Source: an uncultured Collinsella sp. (GTDB lineage: Bacteria; Actinomycetota; Coriobacteriia; Coriobacteriales; Coriobacteriaceae). From it: a stretch of DNA of 34,716 bases. Below are positions 14,388-22,170 of this stretch, in pieces. Under the pieces are notes generated by a model. The model was given only the letters and a program-made list of their open reading frames with translations, was not told the DNA's origin and made no database searches. A program made the position numbers and the translations under genes. Every line of letters starts with the position of its first letter. Position 1 is the stretch's first letter. The stretch lies in contig CATYSO010000024.1 in the NCBI GenBank assembly GCA_958412345.1, positions 1 to 34,716 of the forward strand, written 5' to 3'.

Positions 14388-16091
14388 ATGGATGCAGGAA
14401 AAGCAACGATAAGCGGCGTGTTCAACGGATCGCGCCTGCTCGAAATACCCTTCTACCAAAGGGCGTACGTCTGGGGTGAAGAGCAGTGGGAGCGCTTCCT
14501 CGGCGACATGGAGTTCGTCACCGCCTCGAAACGACCCTATTTCCTGGGCTCCATCATCCTGAAGCAGGCCTCCTCCGGCAACACCTGGTCCGAGGTCTCC
14601 GAGGTTCGCACCGTCATCGACGGCCAGCAGCGACTCACGACCATGGTCATCTTCTTCAAGGCACTCTGTGCGAAAAACGGCACCAACAATTTGTTTGAGC
14701 GAGATTTCGTCCTGGAGACCGGTGATGTCGCCCTGCGGCACGGCAAGTACGACCGGCAGGATTTCGAGAAGGTCGTCAGCGCCACGGGCTGCGAACCCCT
14801 CGAGGGCTCCTCGGCCATCGTCCTTGCCTACAACTACTTCCTCAAGAACATCGACCCAGAGAAGGTCGACAGGAACACGATCAAGTCGAACGTCCAGTTC
14901 GTCTGCATCGACCTCACCGAGGGCGAGGACGAGCAGCAGATATTCGACACCATCAACTCGCTCGGGGTGCGCCTGACGACGGCGGAGCTCCTCAAGAACT
15001 ACTTCTTCAACCGCGAGAACGAGCAGGCGTTCAAGGAGTGCTGGGAAGACGTCTTCGAGCCCACGGCTGAGAAGAGGGAGTATTGGGAGCAGGAGGTCGT
15101 TACCGGGCGCATCAAGCGCACGCTCGTCGACCTCTTCTTCGACGCGTTCCTCCAGATCCTGGTCCAGGACAAGAAGCGCGGCGTCACGACCGAGGACAAG
15201 CTCTTCTATTCGCGCACGTCCAACCTCTTCCAGTCCTACAAGGACTTCATCGGCAGGTACTGCAACGGCAACAAGGTCGAGATCCTCGACAACATGAAGG
15301 CGTATGCCGAGGTGTTCGAGTCCACGTTCGACCCTGGCTACTGCGACGCGGACATCCCCTCCGCTCCCGGCGTCGAGCGCCTGAACGTGCTGATATTCGG
15401 CCTCAAGAACTCGACGCTCATCCCGTACGTGCTCTACGTTCGAAAGAACGCGGAGTCTTCGAGCGAGGAATCTAAGGTCTACGCCCTGCTTGAGAGCTAC
15501 ATCGTCCGCCGAACGCTGGTTCAGGCGACCACGAAGAACTACAACAGGCTGTTCACCTCGCTGATCCTGAACGAGGTGAAGGACGCGGAGGCGCTGAGGA
15601 AGGCTCTCGAAGCCAATGACGAGGCGACGACGTACATGCCCGGCGACGCCGAGGTTCGAGCGGCATTCGAAGAATCGTGTCTGTACAACCTCCAGTCCAA
15701 GGGCGTCCTCTATCTGCTGGAAAGCGCCATTCGTCCGGGCATGAGCAGCACGGCCCTGCTCGGGTTCAACCAGTACACCCTCGAGCACATGATGCCCAAG
15801 AAGTGGCGCAACAAATGGGGAGCCCTAGACGATGAGGCTGCCACGCGAAGGGACCGGAAGCTCCTCACGCTCGGCAACCTCGCCATCATCACGCATTCGC
15901 TCAACGCCTCCATCCGCGATGCCGATTGGCCCACCAAGAAGCAGGGAAAGGGATACAAGGACGGCCTTGCCCTCTGCGCCGCCGGCCTTGCGACCATGGC
16001 CGGCGCCCTGGAGAAGGAGTCTTGGGACGAGGGCGATATCGCCGATCGCGCCGAATGGCTTGCGGACAAGGCGTTGGAGGTCTGGCGCTAG
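14388..16091 (+). CDS. GmrSD-type restriction nuclease (DUF262 + DUF1524)
   Basis: A 567-residue fusion of the GmrS and GmrD families, a type IV restriction enzyme that cuts modified foreign DNA using nucleotide hydrolysis. The N-terminal DUF262 part shows LEIPFYQRAYVWGEEQW (near 18-34), YFLGSIIL, and VIDGQQRLTTMVIF with DGQQR near 78-82. The C-terminal DUF1524 HNH part has YTLEHMMPKKWRNKW (His near 467) and LGNLAIITHSLNASIRDADW. Such enzymes restrict phages with glucosylated or other modified bases; the related SspE senses phosphorothioates. No dnd or ssp modification genes are present, so a stand-alone type IV role is more likely. The start at 14388 has a weak site (TAAGG). It converges with the gene at 16095, three bases away. 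Confidence 0.9.
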   Translation: MDAGKATISGVFNGSRLLEIPFYQRAYVWGEEQWERFLGDMEFVTASKRPYFLGSIILKQASSGNTWSEVSEVRTVIDGQQRLTTMVIFFKALCAKNGTNNLFERDFVLETGDVALRHGKYDRQDFEKVVSATGCEPLEGSSAIVLAYNYFLKNIDPEKVDRNTIKSNVQFVCIDLTEGEDEQQIFDTINSLGVRLTTAELLKNYFFNRENEQAFKECWEDVFEPTAEKREYWEQEVVTGRIKRTLVDLFFDAFLQILVQDKKRGVTTEDKLFYSRTSNLFQSYKDFIGRYCNGNKVEILDNMKAYAEVFESTFDPGYCDADIPSAPGVERLNVLIFGLKNSTLIPYVLYVRKNAESSSEESKVYALLESYIVRRTLVQATTKNYNRLFTSLILNEVKDAEALRKALEANDEATTYMPGDAEVRAAFEESCLYNLQSKGVLYLLESAIRPGMSSTALLGFNQYTLEHMMPKKWRNKWGALDDEAATRRDRKLLTLGNLAIITHSLNASIRDADWPTKKQGKGYKDGLALCAAGLATMAGALEKESWDEGDIADRAEWLADKALEVWR

Positions 16092-16094
16092 GCC

Positions 16095-16520
16095 CTACCT
16101 GCGTCCCATCTCGAAGATGCTTGCGGTGTCGGAGCCCGCATCCATGACGGATGTCGTCGGCTCTTCCAAAGGCGAGGTTTGCGGTGGCGCTTCCGTCACT
16201 GGTGCCTCAACCCCCTCGCCGAGCGCCAGGAAGAACCTCATCACGAGCTCGATCCTCTGCTGCAGGAACTCGCTCAGCTCGCCGTAGGAGGCCGCCAGAC
16301 GCACTTCCTTGGCTAAATCCACCATCGAGTCCTTCAGCGCCTTCTGAACGCTTACGGAGGGCCTCACCTCGACCTGGGTATCGGTGAGCTTGGCGACGAT
16401 GTAGTCCTGCCTGCTCATGCCGCTCCAGGCGGCCATCTCGCATATGAGCTTGTGCTCCTCGGGCGTGCAGCGGAACGCCATCGTCTTGCTGCGCTTGCGG
16501 GCGCTGTTCTCGCACGGCAT
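16095..16520 (-). CDS. ribbon-helix-helix protein (mobilisation-protein-like)
   Basis: A 141-residue protein. Its N-terminus RSKTMAFRCTPEEHKLICEMAAWSGMSRQDYIVAKL (residues 11-45) matches the MobC/CopG-like ribbon-helix-helix proteins annotated as plasmid mobilisation proteins and often encoded beside integrases of small integrative elements. The rest is helical with a Pro/Thr-rich linker. The start is the ATG five bases after the integrase stop, with GAGGGGG upstream, so it is the last gene of the excisionase-integrase operon. No relaxase gene is in the window, so its job may be DNA binding at the attachment site or a relic of conjugative transfer. Confidence 0.7.
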   Translation of the reverse strand: MPCENSARKRSKTMAFRCTPEEHKLICEMAAWSGMSRQDYIVAKLTDTQVEVRPSVSVQKALKDSMVDLAKEVRLAASYGELSEFLQQRIELVMRFFLALGEGVEAPVTEAPPQTSPLEEPTTSVMDAGSDTASIFEMGRR

Positions 16521-16525
16521 CCTTC

Positions 16526-17596
16526 TTACCCCCTCGCCCCGTCGAGCGCGGCGGCCATCTCGTCCTGCTTCGTGGGGAACAGGTGCGCGTAGCGGTAGGT
16601 GATGTCCACCGCCTCGTGGCCCATGCGCTCGGCGATGGCCAGCGCGGAGAAGCCCATCTCGATCAGCAGGCTCACGTGGCTGTGGCGTATGTCGTGTATG
16701 CGGATGCGCTTCACGCCCGACGCCTTGCACCCGCGCTCCATCTCGTGGGCCAGGAAGTGCTTGGTCACGGCGAACAGGCGCTCGTCGGGGGCGACGTCGT
16801 CGCGCATCTCGATGAAGTCCGCCATCTCGTCGCGAAGGAAGGCGGGCATGACGATCGTGCGCACGGACTTGGGCGTCTTGGGGTCGGTCACGGTGTCCAC
16901 GCCGTGGAGGCTCTGGTACGACTTGTTGATGCGCAGCCGCGAGCTATCCAGCATGAAGTCGGACGGCGTGAGCGCCAGGAGCTCGCCGCAGCGTATGCCC
17001 GTCCAGTACAGCAGCTCGAAGGCGTGGAATGAGAGAGGCTTGTCCATGACGGCCTCGCTGAACCTCAGGTACTCGTCCTTGGTCCAGAACTGCATCTCGC
17101 CGCCCTTCTTCGAGCCTATCTTGTCGACCCTGCGCACCGGGTTGTCGGTGAGGCCGTAGTAGCGCTCGGCGTGGTTGAAGATGGCGTTGAGCTGGTTGTT
17201 CACCGTGCGCAGGTACGTCGGTGCCCAGGGCTTCCCGTCGGCGTCCCGGTGCTCGGTGAGCTCGTTTTGCCACCTGATGAGGTCGATCGGCCTCACGTCG
17301 CACATGCGCATGTCCCCGAAGAACGGCACGAGCTTGTCGTTGATGATGTACTCCTTGGTGATCCACGTGTGCTCGCGTACGCGCGGCTTCACCTCGGAGG
17401 CGTACACCTCGACGAACTCGGAGAACGTCATGTCCATGGCCCCGCCGTTAAGGCTCTTGAACTGGCTCTCCCACACTGCGGCCTCCACCTCGGAGGAGAA
17501 GCCGCGCTTCGTCTTGTGGCGCTTCGAGCCGCGGGCGTCGCGGTAGTAGCACTGCACGTAGAACGTGCCGTTGTTGCCATCCTTGTACACGGGCAT
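16526..17596 (-). CDS. tyrosine recombinase / integrase
   Basis: A 356-residue phage-type integrase that inserts and excises the island. The N-terminal arm-binding domain (GTFYVQCYYRDARGSKRHKTKRGF) is followed by a SAM-like core-binding domain (about 55-145). The catalytic set is complete: Arg202 (TGIRCGELL), Lys243 (TPKSVRT), His301 and Arg304 (HDIRHSHVSLL), His327 (MGHEAVD) and the nucleophile Tyr336 (TYRYAHL). It follows the excisionase-like gene by one base. It looks functional, although the left attachment site may be gone. Confidence 0.93.
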   Translation of the reverse strand: MPVYKDGNNGTFYVQCYYRDARGSKRHKTKRGFSSEVEAAVWESQFKSLNGGAMDMTFSEFVEVYASEVKPRVREHTWITKEYIINDKLVPFFGDMRMCDVRPIDLIRWQNELTEHRDADGKPWAPTYLRTVNNQLNAIFNHAERYYGLTDNPVRRVDKIGSKKGGEMQFWTKDEYLRFSEAVMDKPLSFHAFELLYWTGIRCGELLALTPSDFMLDSSRLRINKSYQSLHGVDTVTDPKTPKSVRTIVMPAFLRDEMADFIEMRDDVAPDERLFAVTKHFLAHEMERGCKASGVKRIRIHDIRHSHVSLLIEMGFSALAIAERMGHEAVDITYRYAHLFPTKQDEMAAALDGARG

Positions 17597-17597
17597 G

Positions 17598-17801
17598 TCA
17601 GTCCACCTCCGGGAAGTACAGGGCGTCGAAGACGTCGCTCCGGACGCGTCCGCGGATAACCACGCGCCCGCGCGCCTCCTGCTCGGCGTTTATCTTCCTG
17701 ATCACCTCGTAGGCGCTGCCTTTCTTGATCCTCAGCAGCTCCGCGACCTCGTCGGCGTCCAGCATGTGCGGCCTCGGCGTCTTCGCCACCTTCTCGTCCA
17801 T
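17598..17801 (-). CDS. excisionase-like helix-turn-helix protein
   Basis: A 67-residue protein of the HTH_17/AlpA-excisionase type. HMLDADEVAELLRIKKGSAYEVIRKIN is a MerR-like winged helix, followed by GRVVIRGRVRSDVFDALYF. Such proteins bend DNA at attachment sites for excision or control integrase expression. The ATG at 17801 is chosen because GGAGGA sits just upstream; the TTG at 17816 overlaps that site. It is the first gene of the leftward operon with the integrase and the ribbon-helix-helix protein. Confidence 0.8.
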   Translation of the reverse strand: MDEKVAKTPRPHMLDADEVAELLRIKKGSAYEVIRKINAEQEARGRVVIRGRVRSDVFDALYFPEVD

Positions 17802-17819
17802 GGCTCCTCCAATCAATGG

Positions 17820-17899
17820 CGTACGAATACGTACGGTTTACAGATTCAGAGTAAACGTACGTATCTGTACTGTCAATAGAATTGCGTACATTTACGTAC
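17820..17899. promoter_or_regulatory. three GTAC-N6-GTAC operators in a divergent promoter region
   Basis: GTAC pairs spaced ten bases apart start at 17821/17831, 17857/17867 and 17886/17896. The first reads CGTACGAATACGTACG and the third GCGTACATTTACGTACGC, both (near-)palindromic. They lie between the leftward excisionase-integrase operon and the rightward XRE gene. A leftward -35-like TTGACA is at 17871-17876 (reverse strand), so occupied sites would block that promoter. The natural candidate for binding is the XRE protein next door, giving autoregulation and a control switch for excision. Confidence 0.7.
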
Positions 17900-17941
17900 G
17901 CTGATAAGATGTGCTGATACGTAATTCCAGGAGGAGGGCGC

Positions 17942-18355
17942 ATGTCCGTAGGCAAAAACATAAGGCGGTACCGCAAGTCGCGCGGCATGACGCAGGCTCA
18001 ACTCGCCGAGGCCGTCGGCCTGACCGAGGGGGCCGTGCGCCACTACGAGAGCGGCGTCCGCGCCGTCAAGCCCGAGCTGCTCGAGTCCATCTCCGCGGCG
18101 CTCGGCGTGTCCGTCAACGCCCTCAAGGACTATGGCGTCGAGACCGCGGGCGACCTCATGTCGCTGCTCGTGCGGCTCGAGGACTCGTTCGGCATCGTTC
18201 CCTCCGCCGACGGCACGGGCCTCTCCCTGAACCCCAAGGCTCCGCACGCGCCCAAAGCCGCGACGGCGATCGAGCTGTGGGCAGAGAAGCGCGCGCAGCT
18301 CGAGAACGGCGAGATCGACGCCGACGAATACGAGGACTGGAAAGCCTCGCTGTAG
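17942..18355 (+). CDS. XRE-family transcriptional regulator of the island
   Basis: A 137-residue protein with an N-terminal HTH_3 domain: GKNIRRYRKSRGMTQAQLAEAVGLTEGAVRHYESGVRAVKPELLESISAALGVSVNAL (residues 4-61). The acidic C-terminal part (AIELWAEKRAQLENGEIDADEYEDWKASL) resembles a dimerisation tail of phage-type repressors. A strong AGGAGG lies eight bases before the ATG. It faces the integrase operon across the GTAC operators and probably represses that operon and itself. Confidence 0.88.
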   Translation: MSVGKNIRRYRKSRGMTQAQLAEAVGLTEGAVRHYESGVRAVKPELLESISAALGVSVNALKDYGVETAGDLMSLLVRLEDSFGIVPSADGTGLSLNPKAPHAPKAATAIELWAEKRAQLENGEIDADEYEDWKASL

Positions 18356-18972
18356 CGGCTCCCCGCATTTCGCAACCAGCGCAACCGAATCAGGACGCCA
18401 AGCTAGGCGGTGAGCGCCGCTCACGCCTGCGTATGTTGAGTTTTTACTCCCCATTGCATGCAAAGGCATTTTCGGCGCACCTGGGGAGTAAATGACGCGG
18501 TGGCTTACATGGCGGCACACGGCGGTACCCCGCGGCATTTCCCCTGATTACTCCCGCTTTCCTTGAGACGGTGAGATTCTTTACTCCCCATTAACGACCT
18601 GGGAAAACGCCGCACAGAGACCGTCAAAAGGCCTATTGAGTTCGATTTGAGTTTCAAAGGACCTAAAACGGCCCCTTTTCGTTCTCGGGGACAAAAATCG
18701 CGCGTCTACTCACTTGGGATGAATCCTTACTCCCATTCCTCCGAATACCGCCCAGTGCTTTGCCATCTTGAAATACGGGGAGTAAATTGCGAAATCGCAG
18801 GTGAAAGGGAGTAAAAAGGCAAAGAAAAAGCCTCCGTTCCAACATGGGAACGGAGGCTCGATAATCGAGTTTACTCACCAATGTCGCTGGCGGCTTTGCC
18901 GTGACTCTCGTACGAAACGAAACTCAGCGGCACAGTGCGGCACTCAAAAATGCAGGTCAGAACCCTGTCAGC
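18356..18972. other. 617-bp gene-free junction with TACTCCC motif cluster
   Basis: No convincing gene. A GC hairpin built on GTGAGC-GCC-GCTCAC (18410-18424) may end the XRE transcript. TACTCCC occurs in forward orientation at 18445, 18549, 18582 and 18728, and as GGGAGTA at 18484, 18778 and 18807. An eighth copy is the very end of guaA (18974-18980), covering its last Trp, Glu and stop codons. Several copies extend to TTTACTCCCC. The cluster lies exactly where an attachment region is expected, so the copies may be attachment-site relics or integrase-binding sites. Confidence 0.6.
18811..18858 (-). terminator. rho-independent terminator of guaA
   Basis: AGCCTCCGTTCC (18829-18840) pairs perfectly with GGAACGGAGGCT (18847-18858), a 12-bp stem with a 6-base loop. 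On the minus strand the stem is followed by a T-rich run (CTTTTTCTTTGCCTTTTT). It lies 115 bp downstream of the guaA stop. Confidence 0.85.
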
Positions 18973-20571
18973 CTACTCCCACTCGATCGTCGCAGGCGGC
19001 TTGGACGTGATGTCGTAGCAGACGCGGTTGGCGCCGGGGACCTCGGCAACGATGCGGCCGGAGATGCGGGCCAGCACGTCGTAGGGCAGCTTGGCCCAGT
19101 CGGCGGTCATGGCATCGCTGGACTCGACGGCGCGCAGGATGATCGGGCGCTGATAGGTGCGCTCGTCGCCCATAACGCCGACGGACTTGATGTCGGGCAG
19201 GACCGCGAAATACTGCCAGCAGCTGTGCTCGGAGTTGCGCTCACCGGTCTGCTCAAACAGGCGCTGGTTGTAGGCATCGAGCTCCTCGCGCACGATGGCA
19301 TCGGCGTTCTTGAGGATCTCGAGCTTCTCCTTGTCGACCGCACCGATGATGCGGATGGCCAGACCCGGGCCTGGGAAGGGCTGGCGGAACACGATGTGAG
19401 CCGGCAGGCCGAGCGCCAGACCAAGCGCGCGGACCTCGTCCTTAAAGAAGTGGTCGAGCGGCTCAATAAGGTCGAAGTGCACGCCCTCGGGGAACGGGAT
19501 CAGGTTGTGGTGGCTCTTGATGGTAGCCGTCTTGCCGCCCGTCTTGCGAGCGCCGGACTCGATGATGTCGGGGTAGATGGTGCCCTGAGCCAGGTACTTG
19601 ACCGGCTTGCCATCGGTCTCGAGCTGCTGAGCAACCGCGAAGAACTCTTTCCAGAACTGCGTACCGATGATGCGGCGCTTCTCCTCGGGCTCGGTCACGC
19701 CGGCCAGAAGCTCGGCATAACGGTCCTCGGCGTGGACGTGGATAAAGTCGACGTCAAACTGCTTGGTGAAGACCTCCTCCACCTGCTCGGGCTCGCCCTT
19801 GCGCAGCAGGCCGTGGTTGATGAACACGCAGGTCATCTGCTTGCCCACGGCGCGGGCGCCCAGCGCAGCCACGACGGAGGAGTCAACGCCGCCGGACAAG
19901 GCCAGAATCACGCGGTCGTCGCCGACCTTCTCGCGGAACTCGGCCGTCATGGTCTCGACCAGGTTGTCCATGCTCCAGTTGGGCTCCAGGCCGCAGATCT
20001 CAAACAGGAAGTTGCTCAGCAGCTGCTGACCGTACTCGGAATGCTTGACCTCGGGGTGGAACTGCGTGGTGAAAATCTTGCGCTCGACGCACTCCATGGC
20101 GGCAACCGGGCACACGTCGGTGCTGGCGGTAACGGTAAAGCCCTCGGGCACCTCGGAGACGGCATCGCGGTGGCTCATCCACACGGTCTGCTCCATGGGC
20201 GTGGAGTTAAAGAGCTTGGCGCCGGCCGTACGCGTGATGGTGGCGCGGCCGTACTCGCCCACCTCGGAGTGGCCGACCTTGCCGCCGAGCGTCACGGCCG
20301 TGATCTGATGGCCGTAGCAAAAGCCCAGGACGGGAAGGCCCAAGTCAAAGATGGCAGGATCGATGGTGGGAGCGTCCTCGGCATACACGGAAGCCGGGCC
20401 GCCGGAAAGGATGAGCGCAGAAGCGTTCATCTCGCGAATCTCGTCGGCCGAGATGTCGCAGGGAACGATCTCGGAATACACGTTGAGGTCGCGGACGCGA
20501 CGGGCAATGAGCTGACCGTACTGCGCACCAAAGTCGAGTACGAGGACCTTTGCGGAAGCCTTTTGATCCAT
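18973..20571 (-). CDS. guaA: GMP synthase (glutamine-hydrolysing)
   Basis: A 532-residue enzyme that converts XMP, ATP and glutamine to GMP in purine synthesis. The class I amidotransferase domain has the nucleophile Cys85 (GFCYGHQ), His172 and Glu174 (FHPEV). The ATP-pyrophosphatase domain has the P-loop SGGVDSS (226-232). The dimerisation domain ends in the conserved KPPATIEWE. The start ATG at 20571 follows AGAGGGGG. Frames upstream of it are chance extension. The gene is intact; its 3' end borders the island and contains the GGGAGTA motif repeated downstream. It diverges from ansA across 268 bp. Confidence 0.97.
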   Translation of the reverse strand: MDQKASAKVLVLDFGAQYGQLIARRVRDLNVYSEIVPCDISADEIREMNASALILSGGPASVYAEDAPTIDPAIFDLGLPVLGFCYGHQITAVTLGGKVGHSEVGEYGRATITRTAGAKLFNSTPMEQTVWMSHRDAVSEVPEGFTVTASTDVCPVAAMECVERKIFTTQFHPEVKHSEYGQQLLSNFLFEICGLEPNWSMDNLVETMTAEFREKVGDDRVILALSGGVDSSVVAALGARAVGKQMTCVFINHGLLRKGEPEQVEEVFTKQFDVDFIHVHAEDRYAELLAGVTEPEEKRRIIGTQFWKEFFAVAQQLETDGKPVKYLAQGTIYPDIIESGARKTGGKTATIKSHHNLIPFPEGVHFDLIEPLDHFFKDEVRALGLALGLPAHIVFRQPFPGPGLAIRIIGAVDKEKLEILKNADAIVREELDAYNQRLFEQTGERNSEHSCWQYFAVLPDIKSVGVMGDERTYQRPIILRAVESSDAMTADWAKLPYDVLARISGRIVAEVPGANRVCYDITSKPPATIEWE

Positions 20572-20760
20572 GGTTTCCCCCTCTTGTTGGCGGGGAGCCG
20601 GTGCCCGCCCGCGCGAATAAACGAAACTAGCTTTCATAGTGTACACGTTATATGGGGTTTCTCGTCCCTCGCAGCCGTCAGCGCACGGCAAACGCACGAC
20701 CTGGGCCCCTATTTGACGGCAATCGAAGTGTTACCAAACGTTACAGATGATGTAATACGT

Positions 20761-20788
20761 TTGAACATTGGACGCCCTGTGCCACAAT
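20761..20788 (+). promoter_or_regulatory. candidate ansA promoter
   Basis: TTGAAC (20761-20766), 16 bases, then CACAAT (20783-20788) lie in the guaA-ansA divergent region about 50 bp before the ansA start. Each hexamer has about four consensus bases. Confidence 0.35.
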
Positions 20789-20839
20789 ACTGCCGAACGA
20801 CTCCGCCTCTGCGGCGGCAAATACGATAGGAATACCAGC

Positions 20840-21853
20840 ATGAAGCGCATCCTTCTCATCGCCACGGGCGGCACCATCGCATCGACCGAGGACGGCAACG
20901 GCCTCTCCCCCGCCCTGACCGGTGAGGAGCTCGCCCAGAGCGTCCCCGAGATCTCGGGCCTCTGCGAGCTCGATGTCGTGCAGCCCATGAACATCGACAG
21001 CACCAACATGCGCCCCAGTGACTGGATGTGCATCCGCGACGTCATCGTCGAGGGTTATGCCGACCACGACGGCTTCGTGGTTCTGCACGGCACCGACACC
21101 ATGAGCTACACCGCGGCAGCGCTTTCGTATCTGATTCAGGACAGCCCTAAGCCCATCGTGCTCACCGGTTCGCAAAAGCCCATGGGCAATCCCTTTACCG
21201 ATGCCAAGCTCAATCTGTACCAAAGCCTGCTCTATGCGCTCGATGAGCATTCGCACGACGTCTCGATCGTATTTGGCGGCGTGACCATTGCCGGTACGCG
21301 CGCCCGTAAGCAGCGCACCATGAGCTTTAACGCGTTCATTAGTGTGAACTATCCGCCCATCGCCTACATCCGCAACGACCGCATCGTACGCAATGGGCTC
21401 CACGGCACTCACCAGAATGAGAACCCGGTGCGTTTCTATGACAGCATTGACCCGCGCGTGTTTGTCCTTAAGCTCACGCCCGGCGTGAACCCGGGCATCC
21501 TGGACGCCCTTGCCGACAGCTACGATGCTGCAATCCTTGAGACCTTTGGCATTGGCGGCATTCCCGAGTTTGGCGAGTCGGGCGAGTCATTCCAGGAGGC
21601 GATTTTCCGCTGGGTCGATTCGGGCCGCACCGTCGTTATGACCACGCAGGTTCCCGAGGAGGGCCTCGATCTGGGCGTTTATGAGGTCGGCCGTGCTTAC
21701 GCCGATCATCCGGGCATTCTGCGCGGCGACGACATGACCACCGAGACGCTCGTAGCCAAGACCATGTGGGCCCTCGGCCAGTCACGCGATGCCGCCGAGA
21801 TCCAGCGCCTGTTCTACAGCCAAGTCAACCACGACCGCATCCCGATGGCGTAA
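20840..21853 (+). CDS. ansA: L-asparaginase, type I (cytoplasmic)
   Basis: A 337-residue enzyme hydrolysing asparagine to aspartate and ammonia. Both catalytic threonine motifs are present: ATGGTIAS with Thr12, and LHGTDTM with Thr85 or the adjacent Asp86 (HGTDT 83-87). Further conserved text is VLTGSQKPMGNPFTDAK and FGIGGIPE. There is no signal peptide, which supports the cytoplasmic type. The ATG at 20840 matches the family start; a TTG-initiated extension upstream lies in the promoter. The length is normal for AnsA. Confidence 0.92.
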   Translation: MKRILLIATGGTIASTEDGNGLSPALTGEELAQSVPEISGLCELDVVQPMNIDSTNMRPSDWMCIRDVIVEGYADHDGFVVLHGTDTMSYTAAALSYLIQDSPKPIVLTGSQKPMGNPFTDAKLNLYQSLLYALDEHSHDVSIVFGGVTIAGTRARKQRTMSFNAFISVNYPPIAYIRNDRIVRNGLHGTHQNENPVRFYDSIDPRVFVLKLTPGVNPGILDALADSYDAAILETFGIGGIPEFGESGESFQEAIFRWVDSGRTVVMTTQVPEEGLDLGVYEVGRAYADHPGILRGDDMTTETLVAKTMWALGQSRDAAEIQRLFYSQVNHDRIPMA

Positions 21854-21875
21854 TTCAGTTGTCGACGGGTATCCC

Positions 21876-22094
21876 CTATTCGATGCCCTCGAGAAGCTCT
21901 GATACCGTCATGCCGAGTGCGGGCGCGATCTTAAATAGAACCTTGAGCGTGAAATTTGCCGTCCCATCTTCGATTCGGTCGAGGTAGGGTCGGCTGATTC
22001 CTGTCGCCACACAAAAATCAACCTTGGAGATGCCAAGGTCTCTGCGCGTCTCTTCGACCCGCCTGCCAAGAATCTGTTTCGCACGTTCGTCCAT
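21876..22094 (-). CDS. small XRE-family regulator (72 aa)
   Basis: A single-domain helix-turn-helix protein: LGRRVEETRRDLGISKVDFCVATGISRPYLDRIEDGTANFTLKVLFKIAPALGMTVSELLEG. It converges with ansA (22-bp gap) and diverges from the small gene at 22171. A 24-bp perfect palindrome 30 bp before its start is the likely autoregulatory operator. Single-domain XRE proteins of this size act as repressors or as antitoxins. Confidence 0.85.
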   Translation of the reverse strand: MDERAKQILGRRVEETRRDLGISKVDFCVATGISRPYLDRIEDGTANFTLKVLFKIAPALGMTVSELLEGIE

Positions 22095-22123
22095 GCAGCC
22101 GAGTTTGAAATGGAGCCGAACAT

Positions 22124-22147
22124 AAACGTAAACTATAGTTTACGTTT
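22124..22147. promoter_or_regulatory. 24-bp perfect palindrome operator
   Basis: AAACGTAAACTA is followed directly by its reverse complement TAGTTTACGTTT. The centre contains TATAGT on both strands, a good -10-like hexamer, so a bound repressor would cover promoters of both divergent genes. It lies between the XRE gene (start 22094) and the gene at 22171. Confidence 0.75.
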
Positions 22148-22170
22148 TGCCGAATACACAGGAGTTTTCT

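Larger units (their letters stand above)
4690..18972. mobile_element. integrated defence island at the guaA 3' end
   Basis: The boundaries are approximate. The right part has the usual integration cassette: tyrosine integrase, excisionase-like protein, XRE regulator and a ribbon-helix-helix protein. The cargo is restriction and helicase genes. The island ends beside the stop codon of guaA, a recognised insertion hotspot for such elements. The left limit is a scar in which both neighbouring genes have lost their 5' ends, so the left attachment site seems deleted and excision is probably no longer possible. No exact copy of the guaA end was found at the left scar. Confidence 0.65.

Noticed and set aside
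4690..16091. Known multi-gene defence systems (BREX, DISARM, Dnd/Ssp, Dpd) as the identity of the island
   Set aside because: The hallmark genes (PglZ, DrmB, DndC/D or SspB/C, DpdA) are absent.
18663..18881. 72-codon frame on the minus strand in the junction
   Set aside because: It runs through the guaA terminator and lacks a ribosome-binding site and family resemblance.
18901..20829. 642-codon frame on the plus strand over guaA
   Set aside because: Antisense to the well-conserved guaA gene, with low-complexity translation and no start site.
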